Source: Calditrichota bacterium | GTDB lineage: Bacteria; Electryoneota; AABM5-125-24; Hatepunaeales; Hatepunaeaceae | DNA length: 33,664 bases | Direction of reading: 5' to 3' | Assembly (NCBI GenBank): GCA_018644935.1 | Contig: JABGPL010000045.1 | Coordinates: 1-33,664, forward strand | In this document: positions 16,430 to 24,617 of the stretch, piece after piece | Layout: each line of letters starts with the position of its first letter | Position numbering within the stretch: position 1 is the first letter of the stretch | Notes under the pieces: model-generated | Told to the model about the DNA's origin: nothing | Database searches by the model: none | What the model saw: the letters and a program-made list of their open reading frames with translations, nothing else | Translations under genes and position numbers: made by a program

Positions 16430-17920
16430 TTAATCATCAACCCCAAACAAAACCTTCTCCATCAACAAAAACCTTTCTTTATCCCGGATGTGTTTATAAT
16501 GTGTTCCAATTGGATCTAACCAGCCTATAGTAAAATCCCATAATGGATTGTTGTAATCCAAGCCGTACATTCCGATCCCGCGTATGGTTGACATGTCAAC
16601 GTAGGTAATCCCATTATCGATGGGAGCATTCTGCACTACGAATAACTCTTCATATGGGATAATCGGAGTTGGTTCCTTTCTATCATCACCGATAATTGGA
16701 GTGCTCATCCGTCCGGCTGATTCGTTTATTGATCCCAGATTAAACAACCCTTTGTTTCGGTCACCCCACCCATAATCGGAACCGCGAATTTTGCCGTTGA
16801 TCAATTTATCGAGATAATATACAGGTATTTCTGTTATAGGCAATTGTGCGAGAGTATTGGGGATATAATTAATGTGAGTTTCTTTAATCTCATGAAACTG
16901 CGCGTAGGTGAAGTTTACCGGGATAGCAACAGCTGTCCATCCGATTGTAAAAGGAATATGAAGCAGATCTGAAAAGAAACTGGCTGTTTTATATTCGCGT
17001 GACTTCAATGCCGGGGCGTAAAGAGCCTCAGTTTGCGTGTAAGCATATGCATTTACGAAGAGATTCGCGAACGGGTAGAGAAAACCGCCGGAGTGGTCGT
17101 GTCGATTCTGGGTCACCAGAAGTGGATACCTGTTCTCTTCAACGGGCATGCTGGCTTCCACCATTGAAGGTTGAATATATAGAGCTCCGCGAATGTGATC
17201 CTGAAATTTGAAAGGTTCAGGGATATCCACAAATCCGAGCTTTTGTTTTGACAATGCAGATATTATTCTGCACCCGAAAGAATGCCCGATCAGGTGAATA
17301 CCGTAATCTCGGTCTGGCTCAAAACCGGGCGTACTTGTGATAAACTCTTCGAGTGTATGCCGTAAATCGTAATAGCCGATCTTGTCAGAAAGCGCAGCTT
17401 TTGACCAGAAAGTCAGCGGGAGCAATATTGTATCAGGACCGATAGCGATAAGGTCAGCAAGTGAAGCCCCAGGCATAATATCATTTATCGTCCGCCGGAT
17501 TCCGGTAGATTTAGAATCCCACGTTACGCAGAAAATTACCCAGTTATCAAAAATAGTCGAATCGGATTCAGTCTGTTTCTGATAATTCTCAAAAAACTCG
17601 AGGTAATTGCGAATCGCCTCATCCTTTTCATAATTCCACCCAAAGCTGAGGACAAGAATCTTGTCTATAGTATTGACAGAACTATCCTCGTCAGCTTGAA
17701 CATTATGAGAACCAATTTCATCTATGGCATGGTTTAGTTCGTAAGGATTGCGAAGTTGACCATAGCGGTTAAACTCAAGGAAGAAAACATGTTTGAGCTT
17801 GGAGTGGTCTTCTACACGTTCTTCCAACGCCTGGATAGTGATGGCGCAACTGCTAAGCAGAGACAGGAATATCAGCGCGAGAAGCTGGTAGAGTTTAATT
17901 CTCAATGTGTGATTGAGCAT
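16430..17920 (-). CDS. Predicted alpha/beta-hydrolase lipoprotein (GHSFG serine hydrolase)
   Basis: A 496-residue protein with a lipoprotein signal (lipobox LLSSC, Cys25). A hydrophobic strand KILVLSFGWNY is followed by a predicted nucleophile elbow HLIGHSFGCRII with Ser214, typical of alpha/beta-hydrolase lipases and esterases. Candidate Asp and His residues exist further on (for example QNRHDHSGG), but I cannot assign them. The C-terminal half (about 330-496) has no recognisable domain. The sequence around the elbow suggests a lipase, esterase or thioesterase on a membrane surface; the substrate is unknown. There is no clear ribosome-binding site before the ATG. It is followed on the same strand by the tricorn-like gene, with a repeat element in the 239-nt gap. 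Confidence 0.7.
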   Translation of the reverse strand: MLNHTLRIKLYQLLALIFLSLLSSCAITIQALEERVEDHSKLKHVFFLEFNRYGQLRNPYELNHAIDEIGSHNVQADEDSSVNTIDKILVLSFGWNYEKDEAIRNYLEFFENYQKQTESDSTIFDNWVIFCVTWDSKSTGIRRTINDIMPGASLADLIAIGPDTILLPLTFWSKAALSDKIGYYDLRHTLEEFITSTPGFEPDRDYGIHLIGHSFGCRIISALSKQKLGFVDIPEPFKFQDHIRGALYIQPSMVEASMPVEENRYPLLVTQNRHDHSGGFLYPFANLFVNAYAYTQTEALYAPALKSREYKTASFFSDLLHIPFTIGWTAVAIPVNFTYAQFHEIKETHINYIPNTLAQLPITEIPVYYLDKLINGKIRGSDYGWGDRNKGLFNLGSINESAGRMSTPIIGDDRKEPTPIIPYEELFVVQNAPIDNGITYVDMSTIRGIGMYGLDYNNPLWDFTIGWLDPIGTHYKHIRDKERFLLMEKVLFGVDD

Positions 17921-18300
17921 GGGTTTTCAGGATGTTAAGAATTTTGGTCTGTATCGAGCAATATACAACGTCGATCTAACTGATTCAAGACAAAAGAGGG
18001 CAAAAGGAGATTAAGAGCATTGAATACTTCCAGAGGAACAGAATTCCCCTCCCCATTTCCTTACGGGCACAGTACCTGTGCCCCTGTTAAATTGCGAGAT
18101 ATGATGTATACTTTATTCCGATTTAAAATAGCAAAAATGGGAAGAGCACGATAATCGCGCCTGTATGACGTTGGGGTTGCTTTTGGTAAGCAGGTGGGGA
18201 CCATTGAGTTAATTGTGTAATATCTATCGATTTCCGACCGCTGCACTCAATCATAGAGTGATATTCGTCTGATGCGGTAATACATTATATCAGGCATTTA
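17921..18300. other. 380-nt divergent intergenic region without a gene
   Basis: Lies between the starts of the serine hydrolase (-) and the methyltransferase (+). It holds one strong hairpin at 18065-18083 and no convincing coding frame; a 61-codon minus-strand frame at 18061-18246 runs through the hairpin and looks fortuitous. Promoters for both genes must be here, but I could not place them. Confidence 0.7.
18065..18083. repeat. Hairpin with CACAG/CTGTG core, copy 2
   Basis: A perfect 8-bp stem, GGGCACAG (18065-18072) with CTGTGCCC (18076-18083), and a 3-nt loop TAC. The core CACAG/CTGTG and the loop size match the hairpin at 12805-12827, suggesting a dispersed family. Confidence 0.7.
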
Positions 18301-19068
18301 ATGATACTATGCGAGAAAATAATGAAACATGAAAATACAGTCGATTTCTGGGATGATGTTGCTGAAGATTGGGAAATACAGGTGGGGACTGATGGGGATG
18401 CAAACCGTCGTCTGAACTCTGACCCGGTGCTGTGGCAGTTTGCTGGTGATGTGAACGGCTTGAAGGTTCTTGATGCTGGTTGTGGGACGGGGTATCTTTC
18501 AGGGCTTCTTGAGAAGAAAGGGGCAGTCGTTACTGGGGTGGATTTTTCTGAAAAGATGATCAGGATTGCTCGGAAGAACAACCCGGAAATTGATTTTGAT
18601 GTTGATTCTTGTTCTGAGCTTAGTTCTCAAGCAAATGAATGTTTTGATCTTTTGATCGCAAATTATGTGCTGATGGATGTAGAGGATCTTGAATCAGCGG
18701 TTAATGCGTTTTATCGAGTCCTGAAGCCAAATGGTGTTGCGGTATTAGTGTTCTCTCATCCATGCTTCCCACAGGCGAGGAGATTTACATCGCAAGAAAC
18801 CGGTGAGTTATGTTATGCTTGGAAAAACAATTACTTCGAGCGGGTCCGCTGCGTTGATCCGCCATGGAACCATTTTAGATCCGAATTCATCTGGTTTCAT
18901 CGCTCTCTCTCAGATTATTGGCGAGCATTTAAATCTGCTGGTTTTGCTGTAATTGACTTTGAAGAGCCCAGAATTAAAGAGGATCGCTATGAATTTGCGA
19001 CAAATCAGAAAATGCTGGAGTCCTGCACAACCCGACCATTTTCAGTAGCATTCAAACTCAAAAAATGA
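18301..19068 (+). CDS. Class I SAM-dependent methyltransferase
   Basis: 255 residues. The SAM-binding motif I is KVLDAGCGTGYLSGLLEKKG, followed by the acidic motif II end GVDFSEKMIRIARK, motif III-like CFDLLIANYVLMDV and the post-motif LKPNGVAVLVFSHPCF. This is the Methyltransf_11/25 type of Rossmann fold, which methylates small molecules such as quinone precursors or other metabolites. The C-terminal part (FERVRCVDPPWNHFRSEFIWFHRSLSDYW) probably forms the substrate cap. An ATG at 18322 is an equally possible start that would remove seven residues. The gene is followed 136 nt later by the prolyl oligopeptidase on the same strand; there is no obvious functional link. Confidence 0.88.
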   Translation: MILCEKIMKHENTVDFWDDVAEDWEIQVGTDGDANRRLNSDPVLWQFAGDVNGLKVLDAGCGTGYLSGLLEKKGAVVTGVDFSEKMIRIARKNNPEIDFDVDSCSELSSQANECFDLLIANYVLMDVEDLESAVNAFYRVLKPNGVAVLVFSHPCFPQARRFTSQETGELCYAWKNNYFERVRCVDPPWNHFRSEFIWFHRSLSDYWRAFKSAGFAVIDFEEPRIKEDRYEFATNQKMLESCTTRPFSVAFKLKK

Positions 19069-19204
19069 AACTAAACTTGTTTAGGTAATGTTTAATACCC
19101 AAAAAGTTTTGAAGACCCGATAGGTAATGATTTAAGAGGGGAACACACCCTGCCAAACTAAAGTAAAACTCCTATCACAACAAACTACATAGAATGGAGA
19201 AGTA

Positions 19205-21256
19205 ATGTTAAATTATCCTGATAGCAAAAGATCAGACCATGTTGATAATTTGCATGGTTTGGAGATACCTGATCCATATAGATGGTTAGAAGATATTGAT
19301 TCAAAAGAAACCCTCGATTGGATTAATTCACAGAATGAATGTACATTCAACTATCTAAAAAAAATACCTGCGAGGGAGAAGATAGCGAACAGGTTAACCG
19401 AATTGTGGGATTACGATAAACTGAGTGCTCCTTCACTCAAGGGTGGCAAGTACTTCTTTTACCGGCATGACGGACTTCAGAATCAGGCTGTGTTGTATTG
19501 GAAAGAATCCTTGGGTGGTGAAGCGAACTTACTGATTGATCCAAATACATTGTCCGAAGATGGCACAATTGCTATGAATGACGCCACTGTAAGTCCCGAT
19601 GGAAAACTGCTAGCATATTCATTGGCGGTCGCGGGATCAGACTGGAAAGACTTTCATATTAAAGAGGTTGAATGTGGGAAAGACCTGAGTGACCATGTTA
19701 AATGGGCGAAGTTTACAGGAGCCGCCTGGACCAAGGACAGCTCAGGATTTTTCTACAGTCGTTATGATGAACCTACAGAGGGTACGAAGCTCAAAAAAGC
19801 AAATTATTACCAGAAACTCTATTATCACAAAGTTGGTGACGATCAGACTAAAGATGTACTTGTCTATGAGGACAAGGAAAATAAAGAGTGGGGATTCGCG
19901 GGTGAAGTTTCTGATGACGGCAAATTCCTGCTTATTGTGGTTTGGCAGGGAACGAAAAGCGAGAATTGCATTTTCTATAAATCACTCGAAGACGATAATG
20001 CAGAAGTTGTAGAGCTACTGACTGAATTCGATGCCAGCTATGGTTTCATCGGGAATGATGATAACATCTTCTATTTCCAGACTGACCTCAATGCAGCTTG
20101 CTCAAAGATAATAGCCATCGACATAAACAATCCGGAGCGGGATAACTGGCGGGATATAGTCGCCGAGTCGACTGATAATTTGGAAAGCTCACAACTTATG
20201 CAAGATAAGATCATCTTGACATACTTGCATGATGCCAGCAGTAGGGTGGTTGTTTTTGATCTTAAAAATAACAGTTTTGAAAATTTCGAACTACCGGGTA
20301 TCGGAACCGTAGGTGGATTCGGAGGGAGACGAGAAAATACTGAAAGATTCTACTCATACATGAGTTTTACATCTCCGACTGTTACTTATAGATACGATTT
20401 TGAAACAGGTGAAGGAACTGTTTATCACCGGTCAGAAGTAGATTTTAATCCCGATAATTTCACCATCAAGCAAATTTTCTACACCAGTAAAGATGGCACA
20501 AAAATTCCCCTCTTCATTTGTCATAAAAAGGGATTGGAATTAACAGCAGATAACCCGACATATCTTTATGGATATGGCGGATTTAATATCCCACTAACAC
20601 CTGCTTTCTCGTTGATTAACTCAGTTTGGATGGAGATGGGTGGAGTCCTGGCGATTGCAAACCTAAGGGGTGGGGGAGAGTACGGTTCTGCATGGCACAA
20701 AGCTGGTTCGCGTCACAACAGGCAAAACGTGTTTGATGATTTCATTGCAGGTGCTGAATGGTTGATTGAGAACAAGTACACCAGCACCAACAAGCTGGCA
20801 ATCGGTGGTGGAAGCAACGGCGGTTTACTCGTCGGAGCCTGTATGACTCAACGTCCCGATTTGTTCGCAGCCTGTTTGCCGTCGGTTGGAGTTCTCGATA
20901 TGCTCCGCTTCCATAAATTCACAATTGGATGGGCATGGGCATCAGATTATGGTTCTCCGGACGATCCAGATGATTTTAAATACATTTACAAGTATTCGCC
21001 TCTTCATAACCTGAAAGATGGCGTTAATTATCCTGCGACCCTTGTTAGAACAGGGGACCATGACGACCGTGTCTTCCCGGCTCACAGTTTTAAGTACGCT
21101 GCCGAGTTGCAGCATGTCCAATCCGGCGGGAATCCTGTTATGATACGAGTTGAAACCCGTGCCGGCCATGGTATGGGAAAACCAACAGCTAAGATAATAG
21201 AAGAAGCTGCGGATGGTTGGGCATTTCTTGTTAAAAACCTTGGGATGGAAGTTTAG
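19205..21256 (+). CDS. Prolyl oligopeptidase (S9A family)
   Basis: A 683-residue enzyme of normal S9A length, with GGAGAAGTA before the ATG. It has no signal peptide, so it is probably cytoplasmic. The N-terminal segment IPDPYRWLEDIDSKETLDWI is the family signature, followed by a seven-bladed propeller to about residue 420. The catalytic domain has the nucleophile elbow GGGSNGGLL (Ser537), the Asp region RTGDHDDRVFPAHSFK (618-622) and His655 in RAGHGMGKPTAK. These enzymes cleave short peptides (up to about 30 residues) after proline. Together with the tricorn-like protease and the S9 lipoprotein this suggests a peptide-scavenging lifestyle. It is convergent with the metalloprotease gene, with a transposed-looking repeat between them. 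Confidence 0.96.
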   Translation: MLNYPDSKRSDHVDNLHGLEIPDPYRWLEDIDSKETLDWINSQNECTFNYLKKIPAREKIANRLTELWDYDKLSAPSLKGGKYFFYRHDGLQNQAVLYWKESLGGEANLLIDPNTLSEDGTIAMNDATVSPDGKLLAYSLAVAGSDWKDFHIKEVECGKDLSDHVKWAKFTGAAWTKDSSGFFYSRYDEPTEGTKLKKANYYQKLYYHKVGDDQTKDVLVYEDKENKEWGFAGEVSDDGKFLLIVVWQGTKSENCIFYKSLEDDNAEVVELLTEFDASYGFIGNDDNIFYFQTDLNAACSKIIAIDINNPERDNWRDIVAESTDNLESSQLMQDKIILTYLHDASSRVVVFDLKNNSFENFELPGIGTVGGFGGRRENTERFYSYMSFTSPTVTYRYDFETGEGTVYHRSEVDFNPDNFTIKQIFYTSKDGTKIPLFICHKKGLELTADNPTYLYGYGGFNIPLTPAFSLINSVWMEMGGVLAIANLRGGGEYGSAWHKAGSRHNRQNVFDDFIAGAEWLIENKYTSTNKLAIGGGSNGGLLVGACMTQRPDLFAACLPSVGVLDMLRFHKFTIGWAWASDYGSPDDPDDFKYIYKYSPLHNLKDGVNYPATLVRTGDHDDRVFPAHSFKYAAELQHVQSGGNPVMIRVETRAGHGMGKPTAKIIEEAADGWAFLVKNLGMEV

Positions 21257-21288
21257 ATAATCAATAGATAAGTTTTACTACTCAACAT

Positions 21289-21417
21289 GTGTGGCCCGGG
21301 TTACTTGTTACCCGGGTCTCTTTGTTATCCCGCTGAATGGTTTGGAGAGAGGTTTTTTGCACTTCAAAATTATATCTTCAGTGAAGAAACCCGGGCAATA
21401 AATAGCCCGGGCCACAC
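21289..21417. repeat. CCCGGG paired-hairpin element A (129 bp) with flanking 7-bp direct repeats
   Basis: The terminal inverted repeats are GTGTGGCCCGGG (21289-21300) and CCCGGGCCACAC (21406-21417). Each end is itself a hairpin: CCCGGGTTAC paired with GTTACCCGGG on the left, and CCCGGGC-AATAAATA-GCCCGGG on the right. The 7-bp direct repeats TCAACAT (21282-21288 and 21418-21424) border the element exactly, as expected of a target-site duplication. It encodes nothing. A related, decayed copy is at 16311-16402. It may also act as a terminator between the two convergent genes. Confidence 0.85.
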
Positions 21418-21429
21418 TCAACATTGCTG

Positions 21430-24400
21430 TCACTTCACTAAAATAATCGGCATAACTTTCGAATCTTTAGTATTGTCAATTTTAAGGATATACTTCCCGG
21501 TTGACCATGAGTTGGCATCGATGGGGATTGTTGTCAATCCTATGTTTAACAACTGTTTACTGCTCCAGATTGATCTTCCCGTAATATCATAAACCGACAG
21601 GTTGACATGTCCGGATTGGGAGAGGTGTACTGGAAGTTTAATCAAACTGTTAAACGGATTCGGGTATGGGTTGTCAATTTGGAATGCACCTGGTGGCAGA
21701 AGCTCTAACTGTGGTGCATTTAATACCTCAAACCATGAAAGTATTGAAGTCAGTACCTCTCCTGCAGGGCTGTGACCACCGTTACTGCTCGCGGCTTCAA
21801 CCCCAAAGGAAAGGTAAACACTCTTTGATCCAGATTCTTCGTTTTCATACCTCAAACCAGCCGCTGGATTATTCTCAACTCTATCCCAGTGAAAACACTC
21901 AACTGCAGGTGCAATAGCTTCAATAGCCCCAGGACGACGCTGATTTCTGGCACCATCACCGATTAGGAGAATTCTTAAGTCATTGCTGATAGGATCACCC
22001 TCAACTCCAGTTATTGCAACACCACGTACAGAATCGATTGTGTTTCTTGCAAAGAGAACATTGTTAAAGAAGTCCTCAGCCTCTGGAACAGAACCCGCTG
22101 ACTGCCCGGTCAGGAGAAGGTTATTTCCGTTAGCTAAATACTCTGTCAGGCCTGCTCTATCTTCTTCATTCAGAATCCCTTCATAATCATCACCGGTAAA
22201 CCAGATTACTGTTTCAAACAGATTGAGCTGGTCCTGGAGTGGCTGCTGCATCATCGGTATCCCGAATTCTGTGTATTTCAGGTTAATATCGTCAAGTGCA
22301 TCTGTGTAAAAAGATGTCCGATCATTTTTAGAATCACCGTCTTTGACCAGTAAAACTGGGGGCATTCCAATGGTAATATGAAGAGAATCTCTGCCTGGAT
22401 ATTCTTCGTTACCGGTGTATATCGTCAGGAATAGATCAGCATATCCAACGGGTGCATTCTCATTTACGATGAATAAGAAAGACTCTGGCAATTCAGCAAC
22501 CTTGCCAACCTGGACTTCGCCGATGTTTCTATCATTTTCGACTAACTCTATAAATTCACTGTTTGTCTCGAGCATCGCAAAGACATCGATATTTTCAGTT
22601 GGACCATTGCTGGCGTTCCGGAAGAAATCGAAATCAATTCTTATTGTTTCGCCTGGTTCCCAAATGCCATTATTATTGCCCTCAGCTCCATTGACGTCGT
22701 CATCTGCAATGGTTATCTGACTGAAGGTGAAATGTGGAAATTCACCAAGATCGATTCCATGTCGTTGAAATTGATCGTACAAAACACGGTAATTCGGAGA
22801 TCCGTTTGAGATGTCTCCGTCATCGTCATCTGTTAGCAGTACATCCAAAAAGTAAGATCTGAAATCGCGACCCCCGTGGTAACGGGCAAAATGGAACAGC
22901 GAATCACAATAGGATTGACCCAATACTTCGCGTGAGTGCCACATCGCTCCACTAATAATCAAGCCATCGTAATGTACCTCGTCGCGAATGTCTTCAGGAT
23001 AATGGCGATTATTATCAAGATTACGCATAAACCTGTTACCCATCAGACCACCTTCACCTATTAAGGATTCATCACTGATTGAACAACCGAAGTAATCAGC
23101 CCAGGCTTCGTTCATTGCTCCACCCTCACCCCCGAGCATGCCACCTCCCCAGCCATATATCTCTCCAGTTACGGAATGCCCGTATTCATGCCAGATAACA
23201 TCGGCATAATGTGCAAAATTATCATACCGGTTTCCTCTGCCAAAATATATTCCACCGAGAGTGCTGAATGCATTATCTTCATAGTCTTCCCAGCCTTCTC
23301 CACCGAGGTTACAACCGGCAGTCAGAGGATAATCCAAATCATCAAACTCATTTTCGATTGTTTTCCAGTAATCGTGAATAAAGTTTACATGCCAGTAAAG
23401 ATTTTGTTCGTCTGAAAAGGAGTTATTGTCATCCCATGTAATTTCAACGTTCTCAATGTCTTCAGTTTCAAATGAAAAACTGGTGGTGATTTCATCCGGA
23501 AAACGAACAGTCTCAACCCACTGTCCACGGAGGCTGTTGTTTATTGTAAAAGGGCCATTTTGCGGATCAACCTCAATAACAAAGGTCCCATCATCATCCG
23601 TAATCAACGTATCCACACCTTCAATTCCAACCCACTCATTTTGGAACGCGTCCAATTCCAGATCATCCCGACCATACATGGGGTAGTACATTCCCTGAGT
23701 CCTGCCCACCATATCATCGAACATCACCCGGTTTTCGGAGGCGATGATCTCACCTGTTTCAGCACTAACAAAAAGTGTGGGCTGAAGTCGGGGATCACTG
23801 GATGTAATCTTTATCTCATAGGCACATCGGAGATTGATTGTCTTGTTGACAGCTTCAAAAGGCATATAAACTTGCTTTACCATGCAGTCCTTTCGTTCGA
23901 CCGGAAAAGCCTTTTGTGCGATGGATATGGCTTGCACCGAGCTTATCGAAAATGTGCCCACTGTTTCTGATCCGAATCCCTGAGCTTTCAGAGAAGCGAG
24001 TTTTCCAAATTGGTTTATGCTTAGAATTAGAAATGAATCATAAACAGGAACCCCGTCGATTTCTGGCTGAATATGTATAATCGTCCAGTTCAAAGCTTGT
24101 TTGATGGAGTAAATGGTGGGTGTACTGATGCCAAATCCAAACTCTCCGGACCAGGTGTTAGCAAATTCAAGCGCTGCATCTGCAATGGCATTCTCAGTAT
24201 TACCAATGTTGCCAAGATCGAGAGGCGGACCATAGGAACGTGACACGGTTTTGGTTTTCTCGTAGAGAAGGATGTCCCAACCGGTTGCAGGGGCGAATTG
24301 ACTAAGGAAAGGTTGAGTTGTTAAAGTACCTGCAACGTTACCTAACAGGGAGGACGTTTTAGGAGGATCTGCAGGCATCTGAACGGATGAATCTTCCTTC

Positions 24401-24492
24401 AGAAATGCTTGAACAGGATTAACGGTGGATAAGATTAGAAGTAAAATGAACAGAATTAAAGTTCTTTTAATCATTTCGAGTTTGCAAACCAT
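21430..24492 (-). CDS. Secreted FTP-propeptide zinc metalloprotease with T9SS sorting tail
   Basis: 1020 residues with GAGGAAAAC before the ATG. In order: signal peptide (cleaved near PVQA, residue 29); FTP/PepSY-like propeptide (about 70-256, with VPVYDSFLILSIN and GFGSETVG); catalytic domain with zinc motif HEYGH (435-439), third ligand Glu462 in NEAWADYF and catalytic His508 in EVHYDGLIISGAMWHSRE, as in M36/M4-type fungalysin- and thermolysin-like enzymes; a CARDB-like beta domain (about 590-690); a flavodoxin- or amidotransferase-like region (LTEYLANGNNLLLTGQSAG); and a C-terminal T9SS tail beginning NPYPNPFNS and ending KYILKIDNTKDSK. The prediction is export, autoprocessing of the propeptide and display or release by T9SS. 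It is preceded on the same strand by a paralog that lacks the active site, 125 nt away, so it may be co-transcribed or have its own promoter. Confidence 0.92.
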   Translation of the reverse strand: MVCKLEMIKRTLILFILLLILSTVNPVQAFLKEDSSVQMPADPPKTSSLLGNVAGTLTTQPFLSQFAPATGWDILLYEKTKTVSRSYGPPLDLGNIGNTENAIADAALEFANTWSGEFGFGISTPTIYSIKQALNWTIIHIQPEIDGVPVYDSFLILSINQFGKLASLKAQGFGSETVGTFSISSVQAISIAQKAFPVERKDCMVKQVYMPFEAVNKTINLRCAYEIKITSSDPRLQPTLFVSAETGEIIASENRVMFDDMVGRTQGMYYPMYGRDDLELDAFQNEWVGIEGVDTLITDDDGTFVIEVDPQNGPFTINNSLRGQWVETVRFPDEITTSFSFETEDIENVEITWDDNNSFSDEQNLYWHVNFIHDYWKTIENEFDDLDYPLTAGCNLGGEGWEDYEDNAFSTLGGIYFGRGNRYDNFAHYADVIWHEYGHSVTGEIYGWGGGMLGGEGGAMNEAWADYFGCSISDESLIGEGGLMGNRFMRNLDNNRHYPEDIRDEVHYDGLIISGAMWHSREVLGQSYCDSLFHFARYHGGRDFRSYFLDVLLTDDDDGDISNGSPNYRVLYDQFQRHGIDLGEFPHFTFSQITIADDDVNGAEGNNNGIWEPGETIRIDFDFFRNASNGPTENIDVFAMLETNSEFIELVENDRNIGEVQVGKVAELPESFLFIVNENAPVGYADLFLTIYTGNEEYPGRDSLHITIGMPPVLLVKDGDSKNDRTSFYTDALDDINLKYTEFGIPMMQQPLQDQLNLFETVIWFTGDDYEGILNEEDRAGLTEYLANGNNLLLTGQSAGSVPEAEDFFNNVLFARNTIDSVRGVAITGVEGDPISNDLRILLIGDGARNQRRPGAIEAIAPAVECFHWDRVENNPAAGLRYENEESGSKSVYLSFGVEAASSNGGHSPAGEVLTSILSWFEVLNAPQLELLPPGAFQIDNPYPNPFNSLIKLPVHLSQSGHVNLSVYDITGRSIWSSKQLLNIGLTTIPIDANSWSTGKYILKIDNTKDSKVMPIILVK

Positions 24493-24617
24493 GTTTTCCT
24501 CAAATTTTTGGGCAAGAACGTCTACGTCAGGTGTTTGGAATTAAATATAACGAAATCTTCAACTATGCTGCCAGTAACAAACATGAGAACTGTGATTGCA
24601 AACAAAGACAGTGGGTC

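Noticed and set aside
18061..18246. A 61-codon minus-strand frame in the large intergenic region
   Set aside because: It has no ribosome-binding site or recognisable motif and runs through a palindromic hairpin at its end, so it is probably fortuitous.
21289..21417. Simple rho-independent terminator only
   Set aside because: The hairpins lack T-runs, the element is far longer than a terminator, has exact flanking direct repeats, and has a second copy at 16311-16402.
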